Source: Candidatus Kuenenia stuttgartensis (lineage in GTDB: Bacteria; Planctomycetota; Planctomycetia; Isosphaerales; Isosphaeraceae). From it: 5,088 nt of DNA. Positions 1-5,088 of this stretch are shown piece by piece (positions within the stretch are counted from its first letter, which is position 1; each line of letters opens with the position of its first letter). The stretch covers positions 1 through 5,088 of the forward strand of contig CAMBZY010000272.1 of NCBI GenBank assembly GCA_945872325.1, in the 5' to 3' direction. A model generated the notes under the pieces. That model was not told the origin of the DNA, made no database searches, and saw only the letters and a program-made list of their open reading frames with translations. The translations under genes were made by a program, and so were the position numbers.

Positions 1-85
1 CAAGCCCGTGCATCTCATTTCCAAGGTCTCTGGTCGAGCCAGCTCCTTGTGTATATCGCAATGGGGAGGCAAAAACCTTGTGCAT
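1..85 (-). CDS. Glycerol dehydrogenase-like protein, N-terminus only (partial at left edge)
   Basis: A minus-strand frame opens with ATG at 85 and runs off the window after 28 complete codons. The peptide begins MHKVFASPLRYTQGAG and continues to a Leu-Gly pair at residues 21-22. This resembles the start of GldA-type glycerol dehydrogenases of the iron-containing alcohol dehydrogenase family, where a short beta strand, an SP-x-(R/K)-Y-x-QG stretch and an LG pair precede the NAD-binding region. Family members are cytoplasmic NAD-dependent enzymes oxidising glycerol to dihydroxyacetone; that activity is inferred only from this short match. The frame has a stop (TAA, 104-106) just upstream, and ATG 85 is the first ATG after it. 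No good Shine-Dalgarno is seen. The NAD-binding and metal-ligand residues lie outside the window, so a related sugar-phosphate or polyol dehydrogenase remains possible. It follows the preceding gene by 57 bases on the same strand. Confidence 0.62.
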   Translation of the reverse strand, partial: MHKVFASPLRYTQGAGSTRDLGNEMHGL

Positions 86-142
86 GGGGCTCAGTTCTTC
101 AATTTACCTGTTTGCATGGATCTGCAGATTGGTCGAATACCG

Positions 143-1045
143 TCAGCTCGGATCACCTTCAGTAGCAGGCTTGGAACGTCTCGACAAACCCATGCGAAGT
201 GGTGGAATCTTGGTCTCACCTTTGGGTGGAACCGGTGGAGCAGGGGGCTTCGGCGCTGGATTTACAGGTGCTGGTGCCGCTTTAGGTACGGCTGGTTTTG
301 GATTCTGAGTTTCGGTCGTGGATACGTTAGACGCAGGCGACTTCGACTTTTTTTCCTTCTTAGCCAATTTAGCTGCTGCAACTGCGGCGGCGGCGGCCTC
401 GGCTTCAGCGGCCTGGATAACTTCGAGTTCTTCCACTGTTATTCCCATCTCGGCAGCCTTTTCATACTTTTGACGTTTCGCTTCCGCTTTCGCATTCACC
501 GCTGCCCTGGCAGCTTGCTTGGCCGCAACATACTTCAAGTGTTTCTTGAGCATCGCTGCCGCTTTCCCATTCGCAGCATTGTATTTCACGTCAAAATCGT
601 CTGGTAAAGCCAATAACTCCTCACGAGTGTAGTGGTCTAGCCAATAACACACGGAAAGCACTGCATCAAGTGGCCCCCTGATGGGCTTACCTTTCATTGC
701 ATAAAGCCGATCCAGCAAAATCGGATTCGTGACAATCGCCTTCCTGAAGCGATCCAAATGGCTGCCATAGGGTTCATTTTTCGGATGCCAAGACAAAACA
801 GGGACGTGCTGAGTCAGAAAAATCACATCATAACCGGCAGCGATTAAAGCTGGAGTTACCTCACTCCAATCCCACAGCACCGGCACGGTTCTGCCTGACT
901 CTAATAAATAAATGATTTCTGGGAGCGTTCGTGGAAGTTTCAAAAGATTTCCCCCTTGAATCACTGACTGGATGAATGAAAACGGCGTTGACTTGAATCG
1001 GCCTCGGATTGATGATTCCCAACTGAATGGCCGAACCATCAACAT
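143..1045 (-). CDS. Hypothetical protein with Ala/Lys/Glu-rich helix and Pro-rich C-terminal tail
   Basis: I do not recognise this protein. From ATG 1045 it has 300 residues. Residues about 38-150 look globular, with regular hydrophobic spacing and motifs such as TVPVLWDWSEVTPAL, HPKNEPYGSH and GPLDAVLSVCYWLDHYT. Residues about 158-235 are dominated by Ala, Lys and Glu and should form a long, possibly coiled, helix. Residues about 248-276 are a Pro/Ala/Lys repeat-like stretch, followed by a basic tail ending GDPS. There is no signal peptide or membrane segment, so it is probably cytoplasmic; the basic tail could contact nucleic acid or protein, which is inference. The start is uncertain. ATG 1045 and ATG 1039 (AAAGG seven bases before the latter) are available, but TTG 943 has a much better AAGGGGG seven bases upstream and would give 266 residues beginning at the LPRTLPEII region. 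The gene lies 377 bases downstream of the methyltransferase gene and 57 bases upstream of the dehydrogenase start. Confidence 0.75.
   Translation of the reverse strand: MLMVRPFSWESSIRGRFKSTPFSFIQSVIQGGNLLKLPRTLPEIIYLLESGRTVPVLWDWSEVTPALIAAGYDVIFLTQHVPVLSWHPKNEPYGSHLDRFRKAIVTNPILLDRLYAMKGKPIRGPLDAVLSVCYWLDHYTREELLALPDDFDVKYNAANGKAAAMLKKHLKYVAAKQAARAAVNAKAEAKRQKYEKAAEMGITVEELEVIQAAEAEAAAAAVAAAKLAKKEKKSKSPASNVSTTETQNPKPAVPKAAPAPVNPAPKPPAPPVPPKGETKIPPLRMGLSRRSKPATEGDPS
951..957 (-). promoter_or_regulatory. Candidate ribosome binding site for an internal TTG start
   Basis: The minus strand reads AAGGGGG here, followed by the seven-base spacer AAATCTT and then an in-frame TTG at 943-941. This is the strongest Shine-Dalgarno-like sequence near the start of the hypothetical gene, and the optimal spacing favours TTG 943 over the upstream ATG codons. 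It could also be chance, since the same bases encode Gln-Gly-Gly in the longer frame. Confidence 0.4.
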
Positions 1046-1422
1046 GCCTTTGGATCATACGGACGAACCAGTCAATATATTACCAAAAAAACATCGAGAA
1101 TTGCTTCACTGTTCTGCCCGAAAATCTTTTTTTCCAAAAGTGATTCATCGTCATGGCAAATTGCCTTCCCCAGAAATAGCCGTCTGCAGGCTTGCCTTGT
1201 CGATCCATGAATTGCCAAAGCAAGCCTCTGCACCAAAGAGGTGCGAGCTTAACCTCTTATAGTTAAACCTGTTACGAAACACCTACCAAAGCCAGGATCG
1301 CCACTCCAAGACGGAGCGTGCCTCTGACCGGAAAACCTAAAGCAACGCATCTCCCCTGATGACCACGTTTCAACCGCTCATTTATTTATCCAGTTCCGAT
1401 CTGTGAAGGCCTCGTAGAGGAC
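1046..1422. other. Intergenic region without a convincing gene
   Basis: This 377-base gap separates two minus-strand genes. I see no tRNA, no rRNA, no insertion-sequence ends and no classical terminator (GC-rich hairpin plus T-run). It contains an A-tract and a T-tract on the minus strand (near 1126-1133 and 1085-1091), overlapping inverted repeats at 1185-1258, and a 33-codon hydrophobic frame at 1373-1272. The promoter of the hypothetical gene should lie here if that gene is not read through from upstream. A TATGAT hexamer occurs on the minus strand at 1059-1054 and a TTGACT at 1075-1070, but they are only about ten bases apart, too close for a sigma-70 pair. Confidence 0.6.
1185..1258. repeat. 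Three overlapping inverted repeats (alternative hairpins)
   Basis: Stem A pairs AGGCTTGC (1188-1195) with GCAAGCCT (1220-1227), eight perfect pairs. It extends by three more pairs (TGC 1185-1187 with GCA 1230-1232) across a two-base bulge. Stem B pairs GCACC (1230-1234) with GGTGC (1240-1244) around a five-base loop. Stem C pairs AAGAGGT (1236-1242) with ACCTCTT (1252-1258) around a nine-base loop. B shares bases with both the outer part of A and the left arm of C, so not all can form together. No T-run follows on either strand, so a simple intrinsic terminator is not supported. The role is unknown, and short stems of this size can occur by chance. Confidence 0.45.
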
Positions 1423-2889
1423 TCATCTTCTCCTCCAGTCGTACAAGGCAATCGCGGTCGCAACCGATGCGTTCAGCGATTCGACATGCTCGGCGATCGG
1501 AATCCCAACTTTCACCACGTTCGGCAAGTCCTTGGGCAGGCCCGGCCCCTCTACTCCTGGAAGTAACGCAAACGAATCAGGCCAGTTCTGCTCGTGAATC
1601 TCCACCCCATCTGCTCCTAAAGCAATCAAGGGAACTTTCATATCCGGCAGGTCGCGAATCGAAGGCCCTGAAAACAGGTTTAATTCCAAAATCGGCGGCC
1701 CTCCAGCCCTCAAGCTCTTGGGATGAAACGGATGTGAAGCCTCTTGTAACAAAACCACTCGATCCACATGAAATGCCGCTGCTGAACGCAATACAGCACC
1801 CACATTTTCCGGATCCTGAAATGGAACTAAAAGCGTACAGCCCGGCAAGTCGTCAGACTGCAAGTCAATCGGCTGCAACTTCGGCACCCGCACACGCAGA
1901 ATTGGCGATTTGGTCCCAAACTGGTCAAGATCTTCCCATAAAGGCTTCACAAACCTTAGCCAGCTCACAGATGAATCACATTCTGAAGGCGGTGGAGGCC
2001 CATCTCGATCCGTAATCCAAGCCTCAATACGTTCCGGAAAATTTCTCAGCACTTCCTCCACCATCTTGCGACCACTCACCAAAGCCATGCCCTGCTTGCG
2101 AATCCCACGACCCTGCTGAATATCCATACATGTCTGATAATTCGGATTCGTCGTACTTGCAATCTCTCGAATCTGTCTTGATATCAAACTCTCAGACCGC
2201 TCATCCGACTCATCAAGCCCACGATCATTCTGATGAAGAACTGCAACTCGTTCATAAACCAGCAAACGCCGGTGATTCGTCGATTCCGGAAGCGTATAAC
2301 GATGATCCTCAACCAGCTGAAACTCTTCGCCATATTGCTCTTTGGCTGCAACAATCTCCGTATCGCAGTCTGGGCCTTTCATTAATATCAATCGGCCACC
2401 AACTTCCAAACAATTCCTGACCCGATGCAATGTCTCAGAAACCTCGGCCACCGCCCGCGTAATCACCCCGCCCATCTTCTGCACAAACTTCGGCGAAATC
2501 TTCCCGCTAAATATCTCTATATCCTTCAAGTCGAGTTCCCGAACCACATCTTCCAGAAATGCACATCGGGCCGCTCTTGTATCCGCCAGAATCATCGGCA
2601 GTTCAGGTCTTGCAATTTTAATGATGATTCCCGGCAGTCCCGGCCCTGTCCCCATATCGAGGAGTGGTCCTGGTAAATTCGTGAGCTTTCCAGGCAGAAG
2701 GCAATCCACGTAGTGCTTTAATACCATCGCTTCAAAATTATGAATTCGCGTCATGTTCAACTCTTCGTTGGCCTGACGCAGCATGGTATGATACTGCCAG
2801 ATTAAATCAATCGTACGCTCATCAAGCGGGAATCCCCAGCGTGCCAGAAGTTGTCTCAATCGTTGTGGACTTGGTCGTTGAAATGACAT
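1423..2889 (-). CDS. rsmG: Fusion of RsmG 16S rRNA m7G methyltransferase and SpoU/TrmH-family RNA 2'-O-methyltransferase
   Basis: One 488-residue frame carries two apparently complete enzymes. Residues 1-215 are RsmG (GidB), which uses S-adenosylmethionine to make m7G at position 527 (E. coli numbering) of 16S rRNA. Visible features are the substrate-side LNMTRIHNFEAMVLKHYVD (44-62), the SAM-binding LLDMGTGPGLPGI (76-88), TRAVAEV (144-150) and LMKGPD (169-174); E. coli RsmG is about 207 residues. Residues 216-240 form a polar linker. Residues about 241-488 are a SpoU/TrmH-type SPOUT enzyme. Its N-terminal substrate-binding part starts at IASTTNPNYQ and includes ALVSGRKMVEEVL. The three catalytic motifs follow: DPENVGAVLRSAA (359-371, with N362 and R368), LPGVEGPGL (443-451) and IPIAEHVESLNASVA (463-477). 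All key SpoU residues are present, so the second domain should methylate a ribose 2'-OH in tRNA or rRNA; the exact nucleotide cannot be told. ATG 2889 has no clear Shine-Dalgarno. The gene lies 63 bases after the permease operon. Confidence 0.92.
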   Translation of the reverse strand: MSFQRPSPQRLRQLLARWGFPLDERTIDLIWQYHTMLRQANEELNMTRIHNFEAMVLKHYVDCLLPGKLTNLPGPLLDMGTGPGLPGIIIKIARPELPMILADTRAARCAFLEDVVRELDLKDIEIFSGKISPKFVQKMGGVITRAVAEVSETLHRVRNCLEVGGRLILMKGPDCDTEIVAAKEQYGEEFQLVEDHRYTLPESTNHRRLLVYERVAVLHQNDRGLDESDERSESLISRQIREIASTTNPNYQTCMDIQQGRGIRKQGMALVSGRKMVEEVLRNFPERIEAWITDRDGPPPPSECDSSVSWLRFVKPLWEDLDQFGTKSPILRVRVPKLQPIDLQSDDLPGCTLLVPFQDPENVGAVLRSAAAFHVDRVVLLQEASHPFHPKSLRAGGPPILELNLFSGPSIRDLPDMKVPLIALGADGVEIHEQNWPDSFALLPGVEGPGLPKDLPNVVKVGIPIAEHVESLNASVATAIALYDWRRR

Positions 2890-2952
2890 TTTTAGATTCT
2901 ATTCGATTCAGAGAGTTTGTATTTTCCAGATTCACATGACACAGCGAACCAC

Positions 2953-3807
2953 TTAACTCGAAGCACTCCGGTAACTTCGCAAAGCTCGCTGAAAGAACCA
3001 GCGACTGGCCGCTAATGAAGCTACGGTCACCACCATAATAAAACCAACCATCTTTGGTTCGATGGTTTTCACCATGACTCGCGATGGCACATTCACGACC
3101 AGTAGAATCGGCAGAATGTAGGTAAAAACCACATCAAGGCTATTCGCCCAGCCCCTTTGGAATATCTCGCGAGGATATCTCGCCAGACTTGAGAAAAGCC
3201 ACCACATTTCCATCAGACTCTGATTTCTGACCAGCCAGACCGAAAACGAGGTTAAAACCAGCATAAATGAATATGCGATAGCCACCCCACAGGTAAATGT
3301 GATTGCGAACAATGCAACCCGTAGAGCATCAAACTCCCAGCCTTTATTCCACAACGAAACAGCCATGACGCAGAAACCCATGATAATATTGGGCGAAACC
3401 GACCAGTCGACCCGGCGACAGGTGATCAGAAATTGCTCGTCGATCGGCTTAAGGAGCAGAAAATCCAGGTCACCTGTGCGGACAAGGTTGGAAAACTCAT
3501 TGCAGTTTTCGAGAAAAAGAGTTTCAAGCACACCATTAATCGCAAAGAAACAGCCGACAAAAAACAGGTAATCCTGCTTCGGCCAACTTGCTACCATAGA
3601 GGTTCGTGCAAAAACCGTTTCGTAAAACGCCAGAAGAATGCCAAGCCAAAGCACCTCCACAGCCACTTTTACAAGAAAGTTGCCGCGAAGCGACAATTCC
3701 CGGATCAGGGTGAACATGCCAAGCCGTGCCAGCAGACGCGGATATCGCTTCCATGTCTGGCTTGGTGGTGCAGGAAAGAATTCATGAGTCGGTGATTGCG
3801 ATTGCAT
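2953..3807 (-). CDS. ABC-2 type transporter permease (COG3694-like)
   Basis: This is a 284-residue integral membrane protein from the chosen start at 3807. It has about six hydrophobic segments, near residues 45-66, 79-99, 138-153, 163-190, 224-242 and 253-268. The motif SNLVRTGDLDFLLLKPID (106-123) is a typical ABC-2 permease cytoplasmic element that faces the ATPase, and SSLARYPREIFQRG (206-219) followed by a long hydrophobic strand ending NVPSRVM is characteristic of the COG3694/DUF990 permease group. It should pair with the permease just upstream to form the membrane channel of an exporter; the substrate is unknown. The frame stays open upstream to ATG codons at 3909, 3834 and 3825, all of which would overlap the previous gene. 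ATG 3807 is preferred because it sits just after that gene's stop with GGAGG upstream. The C-terminus is short and basic (RALRSYRSASS). Confidence 0.88.
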   Translation of the reverse strand: MQSQSPTHEFFPAPPSQTWKRYPRLLARLGMFTLIRELSLRGNFLVKVAVEVLWLGILLAFYETVFARTSMVASWPKQDYLFFVGCFFAINGVLETLFLENCNEFSNLVRTGDLDFLLLKPIDEQFLITCRRVDWSVSPNIIMGFCVMAVSLWNKGWEFDALRVALFAITFTCGVAIAYSFMLVLTSFSVWLVRNQSLMEMWWLFSSLARYPREIFQRGWANSLDVVFTYILPILLVVNVPSRVMVKTIEPKMVGFIMVVTVASLAASRWFFQRALRSYRSASS

Positions 3808-3814
3808 TTCTACT

Positions 3815-4690
3815 TTAGCCTCCATATGCGCCATAGTGCCGAAGGCCACGCCTGTATAGATATCGTGCCAGCCAGGCAAAGAATAATGCCCAGAATGCTT
3901 CGAGAGCAAGCCCCCAGATCAAATCATTGCCTTGCACCTTGCCCAGATAAACCACGGCAGGAAAATAGGCCATATATTGAAATGGCAGGGCTTTCAGAAA
4001 GCCCGCCCAGAATGTGGGCAAAAGGTCGATTGGGAGCATCTGCCCGGACGTGAAGTAGTTCAGCGTGATCACAATATAGAGAATACTCGTGACATCAAGA
4101 AACCAGAACCCCACCATCCCGACAGCTGCCTCAAAATAGAATCCGATCAGAAAGCTCAGGATCAGGCTTAAAAGATAGGCTGCACAAATGGAAGCGGATG
4201 GGATGCCGTCGAAATAAAATCGACAGAGGTAAAAGATTATTCCATATGGCAGTGCAGCCATCACGATATAAGTCACTTTGTGAGCCGCCCGATAGCTGAT
4301 CAGGTATCCAAGCAGGTCGAGCGGCTGGATGAGGTATTTTTTAAGTGTTCCCTCACGAATTTCACGAGAGATCCCAGCCGCGAGGCCAGGCATACTCGAA
4401 AACATCCGGCTGATGTGTACCAGAAGTAGATATGCAATCATTTCGCGATACTTGAAACCGGCCAGAGTATCCTTGCCTGATCCTTCATAAATCGCCTGCC
4501 ACAAAAGGATGGTCGTCACCATCGGAAGCATGCGGAGAAAGGTGCCGAGTAGAAAGTCGGCCCTGTAAGTCATGCGTTCGGCGAGCGAAACGCGAAAAAC
4601 CCGGTAATATTTATGCCAGGTGGCAGACAAGTTCGGCGATTGCAACTCGTATTCCATCCCATCTTGGTCAGGTTTTAATGGAGTTGTCAT
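3815..4690 (-). CDS. ABC-2 type transporter permease (COG4587-like)
   Basis: This 291-residue membrane protein has a polar N-terminal tail of about 40 residues and about six hydrophobic segments, near residues 46-67, 84-105, 138-158, 167-189, 192-212 and 256-278. The cytoplasmic loop EIREGTLKKYLIQPLDLL (110-127) is the typical coupling element of ABC-2 exporters, and YFTSGQMLPIDLLP (212-225) is a conserved family stretch before the last helices. It differs in sequence from the following permease, so the membrane part is a heterodimer. Its ATG overlaps the stop codon of the ATPase gene as ATGA (4690-4687), which implies translational coupling, and AAGGTGG lies upstream at a suitable distance. 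The system as a whole belongs to a poorly characterised ABC export group; drug, lipid or peptide substrates are all possible, and nothing here decides among them. Confidence 0.9.
   Translation of the reverse strand: MTTPLKPDQDGMEYELQSPNLSATWHKYYRVFRVSLAERMTYRADFLLGTFLRMLPMVTTILLWQAIYEGSGKDTLAGFKYREMIAYLLLVHISRMFSSMPGLAAGISREIREGTLKKYLIQPLDLLGYLISYRAAHKVTYIVMAALPYGIIFYLCRFYFDGIPSASICAAYLLSLILSFLIGFYFEAAVGMVGFWFLDVTSILYIVITLNYFTSGQMLPIDLLPTFWAGFLKALPFQYMAYFPAVVYLGKVQGNDLIWGLALEAFWALFFAWLARYLYRRGLRHYGAYGG
3819..3823 (-). promoter_or_regulatory. Shine-Dalgarno GGAGG deciding the start of the second permease gene
   Basis: The minus strand reads GGAGG within the final codons of the upstream permease gene, immediately before its TAA stop (3817-3815). 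It lies 11 bases before ATG 3807, slightly longer than ideal. No comparable site precedes the in-frame ATG codons at 3834 or 3909, so ATG 3807 is the preferred start. ATG 3825 is too close to the site to use it. Confidence 0.6.
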
Positions 4691-5088
4691 TCGCCTGTAC
4701 CACCTTCTTCAAAGACCCTGGCAATCAACTGCTCCAAAGGTGGATCCTGCACACTCACATCCGCAATCGTATGCCTGGCCAGTATATTCGAAAGCACTTC
4801 AGCCACATTGGGCCGCTCCACTCGAAGTTCCACGGTCGGTCCTTCAATGGTGCCCACCAAACCATATTGCGAAAGATCGGGTGGCGGTGCGTCGGCCTGA
4901 AATTCGATTTTCAGGATTTTTTCCTGACCAAATTTATCGCGAATCCCCGAAAGCTCGCCATCATAGATCAATTTTCCGTGTGCAATCACCAGCACCCTCC
5001 GACACAAAGCCTCTACATCCCTCATGTAATGGCTTGTTAATAAAACTGTGACTTTATTCCGCTCGTGATATTCCCTCAAGCATTTCTG
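4687..5088 (-). CDS. ABC transporter ATP-binding protein, C-terminal part (COG4586-like; partial at right edge)
   Basis: The frame is open to the window edge, so only the last 133 residues are visible. They begin in the RecA-like core just after the Walker B region. The strand VTVLLTSH contains the H-loop histidine (codon 5031-5029), followed by YMRDVEALCRRVLVIAHGKL, a stretch usual for ABC-2 export ATPases. The accessory C-terminal domain follows, with a KILKIEF strand and, close to the end, DPPLEQLIARVFEE, the typical closing motif of this group. Walker A, the Q-loop, the signature motif and Walker B must lie to the right of the window. The protein should bind and hydrolyse ATP in the cytoplasm to drive the two permeases encoded next to it. 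Its stop TGA overlaps the next ATG. A TTG at 5079 lies inside the gene and is not a real start. Confidence 0.93.
   Translation of the reverse strand, partial: QKCLREYHERNKVTVLLTSHYMRDVEALCRRVLVIAHGKLIYDGELSGIRDKFGQEKILKIEFQADAPPPDLSQYGLVGTIEGPTVELRVERPNVAEVLSNILARHTIADVSVQDPPLEQLIARVFEEGGTGE

Noticed and set aside
8..607. Long plus-strand open frame of 199 codons
   Set aside because: It lies antisense to the Ala/Lys/Pro-rich tail of the hypothetical gene. Its product is Cys/Trp/Phe/Arg/Gly-rich, as expected from reading GC-biased low-complexity codons backwards, and it has no ribosome binding site.
1054..1075. TTGACT and TATGAT hexamers on the minus strand as a sigma-70 promoter
   Set aside because: The two are separated by about ten bases rather than 16-18, so they cannot act as a normal -35/-10 pair. 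TATGAT alone is not enough to call a promoter.
972..1262. Plus-strand open frame of 96 codons reaching into the intergenic gap
   Set aside because: About a quarter overlaps the 5' end of the minus-strand gene, no family resemblance is seen, and no Shine-Dalgarno precedes it. The rest is gap sequence without coding character.
1410..1420. CCTC-GTA-GAGG hairpin just after the methyltransferase stop as a terminator
   Set aside because: The stem is only four pairs with a three-base loop and no T-run follows on the minus strand.
1467..2015. Plus-strand frame of 182 codons opposite the methyltransferase
   Set aside because: Antisense to the well-supported SpoU domain, whose motifs are intact on the minus strand; the plus-strand product is Ser/Pro-rich and resembles nothing.
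2890..2952. Possible terminator or promoter between the permease operon and the methyltransferase gene
   Set aside because: The 63 bases are AT-rich but show no hairpin with a T-run and no clear -35/-10 pair.

Overview
All recognisable genes in this window lie on the minus strand, so transcription runs right to left. The content is ordinary bacterial chromosome: ribosomal RNA modification, an ABC-2 type transporter and a metabolic dehydrogenase. There is no mobile element, CRISPR array, tRNA or rRNA. Base composition is near 50% GC. The lineage is uncertain. The transporter trio and the Ala/Pro-rich hypothetical protein would suit a planctomycete-like bacterium, but this is a weak inference and nothing here is diagnostic.

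Layout in order of transcription. (1) 5088-4687: C-terminal third of an ABC transporter ATPase, cut by the window edge. (2) 4690-3815 and (3) 3807-2953: two different integral membrane ABC-2 permeases. The three genes form one tightly coupled operon (ATGA stop/start overlap, then a Shine-Dalgarno inside the last codons of the preceding gene). Together they match the uncharacterised export system grouped as COG4586/COG4587/COG3694. (4) 2889-1423: one uninterrupted reading frame joining a complete RsmG 16S rRNA m7G methyltransferase to a complete SpoU/TrmH-family RNA 2'-O-methyltransferase. This fusion is the most notable thing in the window. (5) 1422-1046: a 377-base gap with overlapping hairpin possibilities and a very short hydrophobic frame, but no convincing gene. 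(6) 1045-143: an unrecognised protein with a globular N-terminal half and a low-complexity Ala/Lys/Glu then Pro-rich tail; its start may be a TTG at 943. (7) 85-1: the first 28 codons of a gene resembling glycerol dehydrogenase (GldA), running off the left edge.

The permease operon and the methyltransferase are separated by only 63 bases with no visible terminator, so read-through is possible, but no functional link between them is evident. Long plus-strand frames across the window are antisense shadows of these genes.
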